From Myxocyprinus asiaticus (taxonomy: Eukaryota > Chordata > Actinopteri > Cypriniformes > Catostomidae): DNA of 64,000 nt. The notes below the pieces were generated by a model. The model worked only from the letters and a program-made list of their open reading frames with translations, was not told where the DNA came from and did no database searches. Below are positions 1-39,048 of the stretch, in pieces; position 1 is the first letter of the stretch, and each line of letters starts with the position of its first letter. The stretch lies in NCBI RefSeq assembly GCF_019703515.2, contig NC_059373.1:14763781-14827780 (forward strand). Reading direction: 5' to 3'. A program made the translations under genes and the position numbers.

Positions 1-381
1 AATGAAGAGCACCCCACCGGACAGCGCTATGCCAGCCTTGGCATGGCGATCGTCCCCGGCGCAGGTGGTGCACTTCATGCCACAGCAAGAGACGGTACAG
101 GACAACCAGCCCAAGAAGATGGCAATGCACATCAGTGCCCGTGCCGCCTGGATATCAGGCGGCAGAGCCAGCATGGAGTCGTAGGTTTTACATTGCATGT
201 GGCCGGTGGTCTGATAGATGCAATTCATCCAGATCCCCTGCCAAACAATCTCAGAGGTGAGGATATTGCTCCCAATGAAGGCCGTGACCTTCCATTGGGG
301 CAGCGCAGTCACTGCTATAGCCATCACCCAGCCCGTCACAGCACAGGTGAAGCTGATCAACTGCATGCCAGTGTTCACCAT
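1..381 (-). CDS. claudin, N-terminal 127 codons (partial at window edge)
   Basis: Four-span tight-junction protein that seals or forms paracellular pores in epithelia. The minus frame is open from an ATG at 381-379 (good context, GAAATGG) to the window edge. Seen directly: a first hydrophobic segment (residues about 8-28), then the claudin signature of the first extracellular loop: W30, G49-I50-W51 (usually GLW), C54 and C64. A second hydrophobic segment follows the AARALM motif (about residues 80-100), then a Cys-rich short loop, and the third span begins at the edge. Claudins are usually about 210-230 residues, so roughly 60% is present. The first loop most resembles the claudin-3/4 group (family knowledge), but I cannot name the fish paralogue. 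There is no frameshift or stop. The antisense frame at 218-670 is a shadow. Confidence 0.93.
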   Translation of the reverse strand, partial: MVNTGMQLISFTCAVTGWVMAIAVTALPQWKVTAFIGSNILTSEIVWQGIWMNCIYQTTGHMQCKTYDSMLALPPDIQAARALMCIAIFLGWLSCTVSCCGMKCTTCAGDDRHAKAGIALSGGVLFI

Positions 382-1550
382 TTCACCACCCTCTGAGTAC
401 CACGCCTCCTCGGGCCACAACCTCGAAGACACTTTTCCGATTGCAGATGGTCCAGTTATAGATAATTGTCTCCCCCTTTCCGTGCCCACAGACCAAAAAC
501 TCGTGGTCTTGGTCTCCTCTGAAACCTTTGTTCTAGAAACTTCCTTGTCAAACCTGTCAAGATTTTGTTTCAATTCCTCAAGGCAAAGTTTTGTTCACGC
601 TCCTCACTGTCCCCTTTTGTCTCTCTGGCAGTCGTGCTCACTTTCACCTGGTCTTACTTTGAGTTCATGAATAATTCAAGACCCAGAGCAGTGCTGCCAC
701 TTGTCTCAGCTCATCCACATCATGGGTTTGACTGAACTTCTGAAGTACCACCATCACAGGCTACATCCAGAGGGCAGAAGTTGGTCTCTCACACACCCCT
801 GTACTCTTCTCGGTAAAGAAAGATCTACTCTTATTGTTGGGACACGTGTCTCTTTTGCTGCCCAGTTTGGTGTTGCCTTACGCAAACAGATCACGCAATT
901 TAAATTTGATACTCTCACATGGATGCAATGACTGTCAAAGATGGATTACCTCCAAGGACCAAAGAAATGTCAAACAGAACCCCAATTGGAGCAATGGACA
1001 ACAGACGAATTGTCTGAATAAAGCAAACAAATCTCAGGCCTTCATAATTATCTTGCAGTTTTGCTTGAATGAAAATCCCATTGTTAAAAATGTTCTTCAG
1101 ATTTGACCGCACTTAATATTTTCTGAAAGGTTGGAACTCATAAGTGTGAAGACGTGGTCCTCTTTCAGATTCTCTGTGTTGTTGAAGATGCTTTTATCTG
1201 CTGGAGGGTAATATCAAGAGCAGCCGAAACCCTAAAAGAGTGCTGTGCTTCAGGCCACTTGGGCAAAGACAAAAGCAATGTAATTTCCCCTCCCTGCAAC
1301 AAAACCTTCACGGGTTGGTTGTCTGCTGTCAGAGCGATGATCGCCTATTGGGCAACCTGATAACACTTAGAGGTGTTTCAAGTGTACCAATCTTGTCCAT
1401 CTTTAGAAACGGTGCCGACCAAAGCGACTCTCATCCTGAAAGGGAAGCAGTGAATGGCAGTGTATAGAGGGAGACAGAGCGAGACAGGAGAAGGGAGGGC
1501 GAAAGTGGTGTCTGTTGAAGGATCAATTAACACAAGACAATCAATGGGCC
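382..1550. other. claudin upstream region, no other gene seen
   Basis: About 1.2 kb upstream of the claudin start on the minus strand. It should hold the 5' UTR and promoter, but I see no convincing TATA box or splice signal, and frames on both strands are short and unlike known proteins. The base composition is more even than in the AT-rich DNA that follows. Confidence 0.4.
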
Positions 1551-3284
1551 TTCAACAATGGGGCTTAAAAACATCCTGTTTTTAAACATCATCCACTTTT
1601 AAAGGGATGCTACGGGGGAAAAATTTTCACTTTTCTTTTGTGAGACATTCTTGAAAGAGAAATTGCTTTAAAAGAGAGGGCTTGTGAGAGTGTTTCACAA
1701 ATAAGGATGGCTGGGATGACTAACAGAAATGTTTTTGCAACAATAAATTCAGTAAAAACTGCATCAGTGTGCCAATCAATTTGTTTTATTTTTGGTCTCA
1801 GTAAAAGTGGAATAAATGTGAATTTAAACAGCACTCAAGTTGTAAAGGGATAATTTACAAGGGTACAAATAATCTGTTAACGGCAATGCACGGTCACTTT
1901 ACAAAGTGGTTAAAGATACAGTAAATAGATAGTGTTAAGTTCTTTTGGTCTGCCTTACTACATTTATGACAGAAAAAGAGGCATAAAAAGTATATTAAAA
2001 TGTAATTATTGATAAAGAGTATAATTTGTAGAAAAGATGGGTGGCTTTATTTGAAATACAGTTGTTTTGCCATTTTGCTCTCTTCGATTGTTTTGTCCCG
2101 CTCCATAATGTGCAGACATGAGTGTCTATGTTGATGAATTAAATATTATGGCTACAAGATCTCTGGTTTAAGTTTCCTTTCTCTTGTGGCTGACTGTCCT
2201 TGGCAACCGTGGTCATGACAACAAGACAGGACACTGGAAACAAGAGGGGAGGGGTGGAAGCAACAGAAGGGGTACATAAAAGAGGGAGAGCAGACAGAAG
2301 TGTGATGGCCAATAGTACAGAGAAACTCAAGTGTGCTTTTTACAATAACAAAAGGATACAGCATTTAAATAAGACAGTTGTGTAATGCAGAAAAGAGAGA
2401 GTGAGAACTGTAAATTAACAAGTAATTTTTATCATCAACAGATATTCTCTATATGTGTGTATATACAGTACATACATACATATGGTCCTTTCATATTTAA
2501 ATGAGCAAGTGCTATAAAATGAAAAAGAATGCAAAGGCAGACATTTTTTAGAGCACATTCAATACATTAAACTGAATTTTTGGGACATCAAAAGAAAATT
2601 TTGTTTTAGTTTCCATTTCTTAATGAGGTCTAAGCATAAAATGGACAGATTATCTTCATTTGCTCAATAGTTGATCTTGATTGTTGGAAAAGGAAAATCA
2701 TAAAACAAATTTAAATCTGGCTGGTGCTGCCTCTGAAAATTTAGGTTTTACCTTGTTGCACTTTGCATGTGTTGCCATCTAGTGGCTTTAGAGATCCCAT
2801 GAAATAAAAATTGGAGGCTCTTTGAATCCATTTTTATGCAAGAGTCAGGGTCAGAAATGTAGGAGGGCTCAGGGCAAAAATGCCACCAAAAATGACCATG
2901 AAACTAAAATTGTGGAGGTAAAAATATCGCAATGATTATTATTTTTTTAAACATCTGACAGTATTCTATTATGGTCCATGTTATGGGATAAAATATGTAT
3001 AGGTAAGAGATAATACATTCTCAGTCTTGAAAATATTTATTAATGAATCAATTACATTGAACTAATTGAAATAAACAGATGAAATGCCCTCATAAAAGCT
3101 AAAACAAAAATGCCCTTGAAACTCAAATCCAGGGGTCAAATATTGCCCCTTAAGAGTTCATTTCAGGCACTGGCCAGTTTACTCCTAAATGTTGACAAAA
3201 TTAACCCAATACTACCTGAAACCAACTAGCAAGTTGCAAATCATGATTCATAGCTATGATGTAACCAAAGCCTCTTTGCAATAA

Positions 3285-3287
<3 letters not shown>
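1551..3287. other. AT-rich intergenic DNA
   Basis: No gene, RNA or transposon end recognised. It contains one good CTCF-like motif on the minus strand at 2773-2786 and ends in a TA/CA microsatellite at about 3286-3322. Confidence 0.5.

Positions 3288-3322
<35 letters not shown>
3286..3322. repeat. TA/CA microsatellite
   Basis: A short TA run passes into an uninterrupted CA run of about 30 bp, directly abutting the left end of the Tc1 foldback element. The junction hides any TA target duplication on that side. Confidence 0.9.
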
Positions 3323-3326
<4 letters not shown>

Positions 3327-4390
3327 GTGCTCCTACCCTGGCTGAAATTGTGAAATTTTGGCATTGATTTTGAAAATATGACTGATCATGCAAAAAAAAA
3401 AAAAACTGTCTTTAAGTATAGTGATCATATGAAGCCATTTATTATCACATCGTTGTTTGGCTCCTTTTTAAATCATAATGATAACAGAAATCACCCAAAT
3501 GGCCCTGATTAAAAGTTTACATACCCTTGAATGTTTGGCCTTGTTACAGACACACAAGGTGACACACACAGGTTTAAATGGCAATTAAAGGTTAATTTCC
3601 CACACCTGTGGCTTTTTAAATTGCAATTAGTGTCTGTGTATAAATAGCCAATGAGTTTGTTAGCTCTCACGTGGATGCACTGAGCAGGCTAGATACTAGA
3701 AACAACCACACCGTCTTTTTCCAGAGCAGCCTGTATTTCTCCTGAGATTACCTATGGGTTTTTCTTTGTATCCTGAACAATTCTTCTGGCAGTTGTGGCT
3801 GAAATCTTTCTTGGTCTACCTCACCTTGGTATCAAGAGATCCCTGAATTTTCCACTTCTTAATAAGTGATTGAACTGTACTGACTGGCATTTTCAAGGCT
3901 TTGGATATCTTTTTATATCCTTTTCCATCTTTATAAAGTTCCATTACCTTGTTACGCAGGTCTTTTGACAGTTCTTTTCTGCTCCCCATGGCTTAGTATC
4001 TAGCCTGCTCAGTGCATCCACGTGAGAGCTAACAAACTCATTGACTATTTATACCCAGACACTAATTGCAATTTAAAAAGCCACAGGTGTGGGAAATTAA
4101 CCTTTAATTGCCATTCAAACCTGTGTGTGTCACCTTGTATGTCTGTAACAAGGCCAAACATGCAAGGGTATGTAAACTTTTGATCAGGGCCATATGGGTG
4201 ATTTCTGTTAACATTACGATTTAAAAAGGAGCCAAACAACTATGTGATAATAAATGGCTTCATATGATCACTGTCCTTAAATAAAAGACACTTTTTTTTT
4301 TTTTTTTTTTGCATGATCAGTCATATTTTCAAAGTCAATGCCAAAATTTCACAATTTCTGCCAGGGTATGCAAACTTCTGAGCACAACTG
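3322..4390. mobile_element. Tc1-like foldback (snap-back) element
   Basis: Both ends carry the same Tc1 5' terminus (CAGTTGTGCTC...) in opposite orientation. The left arm is about 3322-3705 and the right arm about 3990-4390 read on the minus strand; each matches the first 390 bp of the Tc1 copy at 58859-60418. Between the arms lies the start of the transposase gene on the minus strand, from an ATG near 3989, for about 90 codons with at least one frame break, stopping abruptly at the inverted arm. The right end is followed by TA. The element could fold into a hairpin with arms of about 385 bp and cannot encode transposase. Confidence 0.85.
3706..3989 (-). pseudogene. Tc1 transposase N-terminal fragment
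   Basis: The minus strand reads the helix-turn-helix start of a Tc1 transposase, similar at DNA level to the first 290 bases of the transposase gene at 59248. It covers the paired-like DNA-binding region only; the DDE catalytic domain is absent. One to a few bases differ in length from the better copy, so the frame is broken. It is a captured remnant in the centre of the foldback element. Confidence 0.75.
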
Positions 4391-4435
4391 TATGTATGTA
4401 TGTACATATAGGCCTACACACACGTGCGCGCATGC

Positions 4436-6993
4436 GCAGATGGCCAAAAGTTTGTAATGATGTACAGATTTTGCTCTTATGGAAAGAAATTGGTACTTTA
4501 ATTGTACATGAAACTGGTATTGAGCGGGTAGAGTTCAATGAAGCTGTCAGCTGAGGACATGTGAGGCGTCTATTTCTCAAACTAGAGACTCTGATGTACT
4601 TATCCTCTTGTTTAGTTGTACATCTGGCCTTCCACATCTCTTTCTTTCCTTATTAGAGCCAGTTGTCCTTTGTCTTTGAAGACTGGAGTGTACACCTTTG
4701 TATGAAATCTTCTGGGTTATTTTGGGGGCAATTTCAAGCATTGTATAGCCTTCATTCCTCAAAACAATGATTGACTGACGAGTTTCAATATTGACCTTAA
4801 GATATGCCAGTCTATTGCATACTGTGGCAACTCAAAAATAAACATAGTAACTACGTTTCCATCCAAGGATTTTGGGCGAAAAATTTTTTAGCACATCAAA
4901 ATAAAGCTGATGGAAACGCAAATTTTCGCTAAAAGTTCACAAGTGTCGACATAATATTTTTCCGTTTAACTCTAACACATAAACTCTATGTCCATACATC
5001 AAATGTCGCGAAAAACTGGTTTGGAAACACTTTTTGTCGAAAATTGGTATTAAGGCAAAAATGTTTGTCACATGACAGAGTTTACACCAATCGTTAGCCT
5101 GTGTTAATCATGACGACATGGTATACATCCTTGAAAGCCAATTTATTGTACGTGGTTATGGATTGATTTTAACGGCATATAGATCTGATGCTGCAAACAT
5201 GACAACACAATTTGCCAACACAAATATCTCGTATCATGCACATGGACAAGTGCACGGAGAACAAATGAATGGCCACTGTTTGTGATTAATTTAATAGTGG
5301 TAACATCCGTTTATTTATTGAAGTTGCTTTTCCACACCATTCAAAATAATGGACGGCAGTCACGGAATTAGCCCACAATACAAAAAAACAATTTCTGTGC
5401 ACAAAGATGTTTTAAATTAAAAGTAAATACACAATACTAGGAGAAAAGCTTCAGTGTGCTTTTATGGAACATATATTTTCATTGGACATATAGTCCAATT
5501 CTATCAAATTATTGTTTAGCTTTTGAAAAAATGCTGGCAAAATTCCCTGTATTAAATTAAATAACCAAACGAAAAACGCATTAAATGAAAAAAATAAATT
5601 ACCAAATGAAAAATAAAATATATTTTTAGACCTATGTATGCTTTTTCTTTACACAAACTTAAATTAGCCGTACGCTGTTCTGTAGACTAATAAAGTCGGC
5701 TGAATGACATTTTCTACACTTCAAGACTATAAACTATCAGAACTATTTGTCCAATGAGTTCACTTTCAGAAAACGATCTTTTGAACATTTTAAAACTTTA
5801 CATTTTTTTAAATCTAACCATCTTTACCTCGGATCGCATTTGCTGAGCTTCTTCAGAAAATATAAATTGCATTATGACACTAAATTAATTTTAGATGACT
5901 ATCAAGTTCAGTTGGTCGTTAAAAGTTGCTGGACAAATATGCGGTACATAATGCAGTTGTGATGGCAATGCTTTAGATAAGATGACTGTTCAAAATAGCC
6001 TTTTGAATATCAGGAATGTATCATGTAAACCCTGATATTACACCGCATCAGTTTTTCTTTAATAGCTGTGCACACAGCATATACACGTTGATGGATGGTC
6101 CTTATACTAAGACCGAATGTTTTCCCCACTACTTGGTGCAGGTTGCCAGCTTGAACAGGGCCATGACGATTTGCTTTTGGGTCGGAACCGGTGGCAACCT
6201 GCGATAGGTGCAACATCAGCACCAATATTACAGTCCCATCAGAAGGGCAACTGCTCCCTTTTGATTGCAATTCCTCCTCTTCTGATTGCATTTATTTGTG
6301 AAATTAAAATGACAGTAAGCTGGCTAATTTCAATGAATTTTCTCAGTACTTTCCCCATTTTACCAAAACTTAAGAGATAAAAAAATAGGGACATCTGGGA
6401 TTCTAATTAGCGATAATCAAACATTTCTGTATGGAAACGGCTTAAGGACAGATTGTTTTGCGATAAACCAAAACCTATGCGACAAAGTGTTTTTTTTTTT
6501 GTTTGTTTTTGTTGTTGTTGTTGTTTTTTAGGCTTGACGTCATCACACACACCATTTTTATCGATAAAAGGCCATTTGAATGGAAACAGGCAGAAGACGG
6601 CAAAATTCGCAATTTTTTTTTTAAACTTATTTTCACTTTGTCGATAACAAAATAGCGCGAAATGTGGATGGAAACTAGGCTTGTTAAACTTAAACGAACC
6701 AAATAGCTTTCAACTGTATTTGATATAATGACAAGTGATTTTCTAGTACCAAATTAGCAATTTAGCATGATTACTCAAGGATAAGGTGTTGGAGTGATGA
6801 CTGCTGGAAATGGGGGCCTGTCTAGATTTTTATCAAAAATGACTTTTTTCAAATAGTGATGGTGCTGTTTTTTACATCAGTAATGTCCTGACTATACTTT
6901 GTGATCAGTTGAATGCACTTTGGTGAATTAAAGTACCAATTTCCTTCTGAAACAGCAAAATCTGTACATTATTCCAAACTTTTGGCCACCATC
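4436..6993 (-). mobile_element. decayed Tc1/mariner element, split by a later insertion
   Basis: Inverted ends are seen at about 4442-4505 (GGCCAAAAGTTTG...GGTACTTTAATT) and 6900-6993 (reverse complement, ending in AAACTTTTGGCC). Transposase remnants on the minus strand near 4550-4780 show the N-terminal HTH of a second Tc1 subfamily in two frames (for example RNEGYTMLEIA). The rest of the transposase, including the catalytic domain, is gone. The sequence is interrupted at about 4850 and resumes at about 6684, with a Harbinger-like element in between. A (TA)n tract abuts the right end. Confidence 0.75.
4850..6683. mobile_element. PIF/Harbinger-like element nested in Tc1
   Basis: Imperfect inverted termini occur at about 4851-4865 (CTACGTTTCCATCC) and 6665-6678 (GGATGGAAACTAGG), and several subterminal copies of a GGAAAC motif lie inside. 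A minus-strand frame near 6040-6150 has an HTH-like stretch (FGLSIRTIHQRVYAVC) that resembles the DNA-binding part of PIF/Harbinger transposase. A TAA at each side fits the 3-bp target preference of that superfamily. No catalytic domain was found, so it is non-autonomous or badly decayed. The superfamily call is an inference. Confidence 0.55.
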
Positions 6994-6995
6994 AC

Positions 6996-6996
<1 letters not shown>

Positions 6997-7069
<73 letters not shown>
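6997..7069. repeat. (TA)n microsatellite
   Basis: Uninterrupted alternating TA of about 72 bp at the right border of the decayed Tc1 element. Confidence 0.97.
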
Positions 7070-7071
<2 letters not shown>

Positions 7072-7199
7072 AATCTTTTGTAAAACAATTCAACTCACTC
7101 AAAATCAGTTTATTAATAATGCTGGGGAAGAAAAGTATGCCAATTCTAGAATTATAATCACTAGACTAGAACAGCAATGAATGACATGACACAGAGGTG

Positions 7200-9540
7200 T
7201 GTGTTATGGGCATAAAATACCAATTTATTACTTTGCACAATAACACAAATATTCCCTGCAGGCTAAAAAAAGGGGAGATTTAAATTTTTTTTTAAATGTC
7301 ACTAAGCAATAAAGCAACTGACGGGACACTCAAATAGGAGAGGCTACAGGAGTCCTGAGCAATTCCCCAGCAGGTCAAAGAGAGAGTGCCCACTATTGCT
7401 ATTGGACAAATCACACAGCTCAGAACACGAGAATAGAACAGCACAAAAAAAAAAAAGCTACACACCAGTAAGAGAAACAAAAAATGAAATGACAATACAC
7501 ATTTTTCAAATAACAAAGCCATATTTATCAAATAGGAATAAAAAACAACAACAACAACTCATGCTCTCTTTTAATTGGGGTAGAGAGAATGGGTTTAAAA
7601 AAAAAAAAAAAAAAAAAAAAAGTTAAAGAGGTAATCCTTGTGCAGTGAACCCTCAGGGCCCACCACATGCAGAGGAAGTGCACGTGTGGAGGTGCCACCA
7701 GGGCGGCACCACAGCAATTGAGAGCCCGAGAGCAGAGAGGGAACATGACAGAGGGTGAAGAAAGGAAGGGGTGAGGAGGACAGTCTTAGCAGCCCTGTGA
7801 TTGAAGAAAGTACCTCGTTTGGGGTGGAGCTCCTAAAGACCGGTGCCCCTCATCCCTTCGACACCCACATCTGGCCCTCAATGAGTTACTGACATTTGTG
7901 GAGGAATTTTAAAATCTTGTAAAAGAGACTGGACAACATCGCTACTCAAAACAGTCTCACTGTACTGAAGTACGAATAGAAAACAAAAAAAGTTCTCTGT
8001 GTCATAATAAATATTTTATAAGAGATTAGAGCAATACTCTAGCATGCAGGCGAGCAGTCTAAATTTGAAATTGTCCACAGAGTCTAAAGAGCTAGTCCAC
8101 CATATGCACATTCCCACTGATTGATACAAGCAAAATAATTACATAAACACAAACGGCAATAGGAATCCAACCAACAGCCACACTGACAAAAATATTACAG
8201 CTTTAAAATTGTTCTAAATTTCGGGTTATATTGCTTTGCAATGATATCATGGAATTAATGCCATGTAACAATTTAGTGAATTGCCTAAAAAGGACACATA
8301 CTACAGTCAAACGCTGTATTATCTGGAAGCCATGATATCAAAGTAACCTATTCAGCATTCGACACATCCAATGCTAAAAGTCAGCTTATTGCATGTGATG
8401 CCCTTGCCCATTTCTTTCATTGGCCCAGCGTCCACGCCACCGACAGGCTGGTGCTCAAACTCATTCATAGCAAACCTGCTGCTTAACGGATGGTTTAATA
8501 CAAAATGGTTTTTGCAGAGCGGTCCCCCTGACGAGGCGTGCATGCTGGAGACCCTTCGAACCACACCATCTTGGAGCGAGACCTAGTATCATCTGACCAT
8601 GCTTAGCAAGGTGCTGTTCAGTCCAAAGGCAGTGCTTATGCTTGTGTCTTAAATGTATGTTGTCCTATTTTGTATATGTTAAGAGAAAAAAAGATAATTC
8701 AGATTTATATTAAAGATTCAAGTTCATATACACGCAGAAGTAATAAACACTTTTAAGTGTAAAAACATTGCTAGTATTCCCACCCAAAAATTCTGATTTG
8801 TCACTTTTACTTTTGCTGCCAGCCGATGCGCATTTAACTTGGTATAGAAATAAGCTAAAACTCAAACTTTGATAAATTCTAACTTGTACGAGGACAAACC
8901 AAAGCATTTAGGTCCTCATTTCCACAGCGCTACAAGAAATTAAGCTGTATTCAAAAAAAAAAAAACACACACACAAAAAAAAACAGATTCTCAGTTTACA
9001 ACCACTGACTCCTGGTTCAATTAGTTACGCAACCGATTTGCAGACAACTGATCGATATCAATATTAACGACAAGAACGACGATTATCTACTCTAAAAAAC
9101 TGTTTAAGTTTACCACAAAAAACAAACAAAAAAACTTTATATTAAACTCTTACAAATCTGATTTGAATCTTATGTATAAATGCATAAAAGGGAGAGTGCT
9201 GTATGTTGCAAGCCTAGCCTTTCAGACAGTGCCGCCAGAACAACGCTAGCGCTACGCCCATAACTGTGCAATGGCCATACCTTTCAACCCTGTAAAATAA
9301 CCATCCAAACAAGCTGTACGTGTTTCAAGGAAAGCCACAGGCAGAATGGCACCTGTACCAAGCCTTGTTAACCAAGGTCCAACACTCCCAACAGTCACGC
9401 AGAGGAGACTATGGGAAATGCTACTGCTACACAAAACCACCAGCTTATGAAAGCCTGTAAAACTGTCAAATGGAATATGCTTAAAAAGTTGTATATATTT
9501 ATATACTTTTTATAGATCTATGTATGTTAATATATATATA

Positions 9541-9579
<39 letters not shown>

Positions 9580-10263
9580 TTACAGCAGTTTGCTCCTAGA
9601 TTTCCCTTCGCAATTCAGTGGCCTGCCATGAGACATGACATGCATACACATACAATCCTCCATTCACCCAACAAGCACTACACACACACACACAAAATGG
9701 GAGCAGGTAATAGGCATGTATGCCCAAGTCACCTCGTTTGTAAAAGACTGAGAGGAGAGAGTCCTAATACGTTCATAAAAAGGAGAAAAAACGAATCCAT
9801 GAAAGTCAATCCATCCAACACCCCCCCACCCCTTTACATGCAAGACCCACCCCTCCCTTAAAAGACATGACAAGATTGAGCCAATGGCGGCTTGAGGTAA
9901 AAGTAGACAGAGTCCAGCTTAGCTGAGAGAGCCAGAGCTGCCCTGACCAATGGCGCAGGTTTGCTCACACTCAGTGTATATTACAAATTAAAAAGACATT
10001 CAAAATCAAACAAATAAAAAGTTAAAAATGGCTCAATTGGATATTTTTTCTGTGCATTGGAGGTCGGAGGCCTCTCAGTGCAGGACTGCTGGTAGAAGTT
10101 GGTTCTTCGGGGCCAACCACAATTTCAGCTGGACTGACAGATGGGCCCCTGGCTTTAGAACTGCTTTGCTGCAGATGAAGACGCGAGAGAGATATAAAGG
10201 AAGAGAAAGAGCGAGAGACAGATTGAAAAGGGAGTGTAGAATTGCGTCTCCTGCTGGTGGACA
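7200..10263 (-). other. ago4: probable AGO4 3' UTR
   Basis: About 3 kb directly downstream of the AGO4 stop codon, largely free of recognisable transposons, unlike the DNA on either side. AATAAA hexamers on the minus strand at 7229-7224 and 7114-7109 are candidate polyadenylation signals. Long A runs (7598-7621, 9545-9574) and short AT repeats occur. Mammalian AGO4 also has a long 3' UTR (family knowledge). The true end cannot be set without transcript data. Confidence 0.5.
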
Positions 10264-38022
<27,759 letters not shown>

Positions 38023-39048
38023 GGCCGAGGGCTCTCTCTCCGTCTCTGTCCCGGCCTGGCGGCTCCGTACCGACACTGAAATTGGGGGCGGTATCTCGAA
38101 GCTTAAGGTGGCTAATTTAAGAAATTGAAGGATGCGTAGATGTGCAGCGCCGTGTTCAGCCTGCGTTGTCTTCTGAGTGATTTAAAGCAGATCCATGGGA
38201 TTTGTTAGTGCGCATGCACGGGAACGCGAAATTCGGTTGGTGGACGCGCACATTGACGCACAGGAAAAATGATAAAGGTTTGGGCGGTGTGGTAGTACAC
38301 AGATCCACAGGCTCTCAGTCAAGTGGCGTTTTGTGTTAAATAGTATGATTTTAGGAACAGCTCATTATATATTTTTAAAACCATGCCTATTTAACTGATT
38401 TTCTCAATCCAGGCTGTTTGAATCAGCTGTTTGTTCGTACACTACTACATTTGACAATTGCAGTTGTAAGTGACACTTGACACGTGTATTTACTATCAAA
38501 TTAATAGTGGATTGGCAAAGCACTAATTATTGGCATGCACTTACCAAAACATTATTTTTATTTTATTTTTAGAATGCGTATTGTGTATACCCAAGGTTCT
38601 ATAGTTGATTAATTTTTATTGTGGAAATATCTTTGCTCTCAAAGCAACTGGCCTTGTTTGCTGGAGCTCTGTTGTTGTCCATTTACAGTCAGCATTGACC
38701 AATCCGACGCGTTGTTGGTTGTTCAGCGTTGACAGTTCTGTCCAATCAGAACAGCTCAAGAGCGCCTAACAACCGTTCATCCAATTGCGAGGCTCGAAAA
38801 GAATGACGGAGGCAGTTAAAGAAAGCGCCCGAGACCAGCGCGCGAAGAGTTGAAGCACAATTCGTACAGCCATCGGGCGGGAGATGGATATATACGTTTT
38901 GGCATAATAAAACTAACATTTATAAGAAGAATTTATGAGCTTTAAAGTATAAATATTGCGTTTTCTACGTTTATTTGTCTTTGGGGTGGCTGGTTTGTGC
39001 AGTTGATGTGGTTTTGTACCGAATAAAGCTCAAGAGTCGACCTAAAAG
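38023..39048. promoter_or_regulatory. head-to-head AGO4/CLSPN promoter region
   Basis: 1,026 bp separate the AGO4 ATG (38022, minus) from the CLSPN ATG (39049, plus). The AGO4 side is CpG-rich from about 37300 to 38260 with a GGGGGCGG GC-box at about 38085. The CLSPN side has three CCAAT boxes on the plus strand at 38699, 38742 and 38781, spaced 43 and 39 bp, and a GCGCGAAG E2F-like site at about 38840. No TATA box is clear. Transcription starts are not visible from sequence. Confidence 0.65.

Noticed and set aside
218..670. 150-codon plus-strand frame
   Set aside because: Antisense to the claudin start and upstream DNA; no protein features.
6997..7069. promoter or origin signal from the AT run
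   Set aside because: A simple (TA)n microsatellite bordering a transposon.
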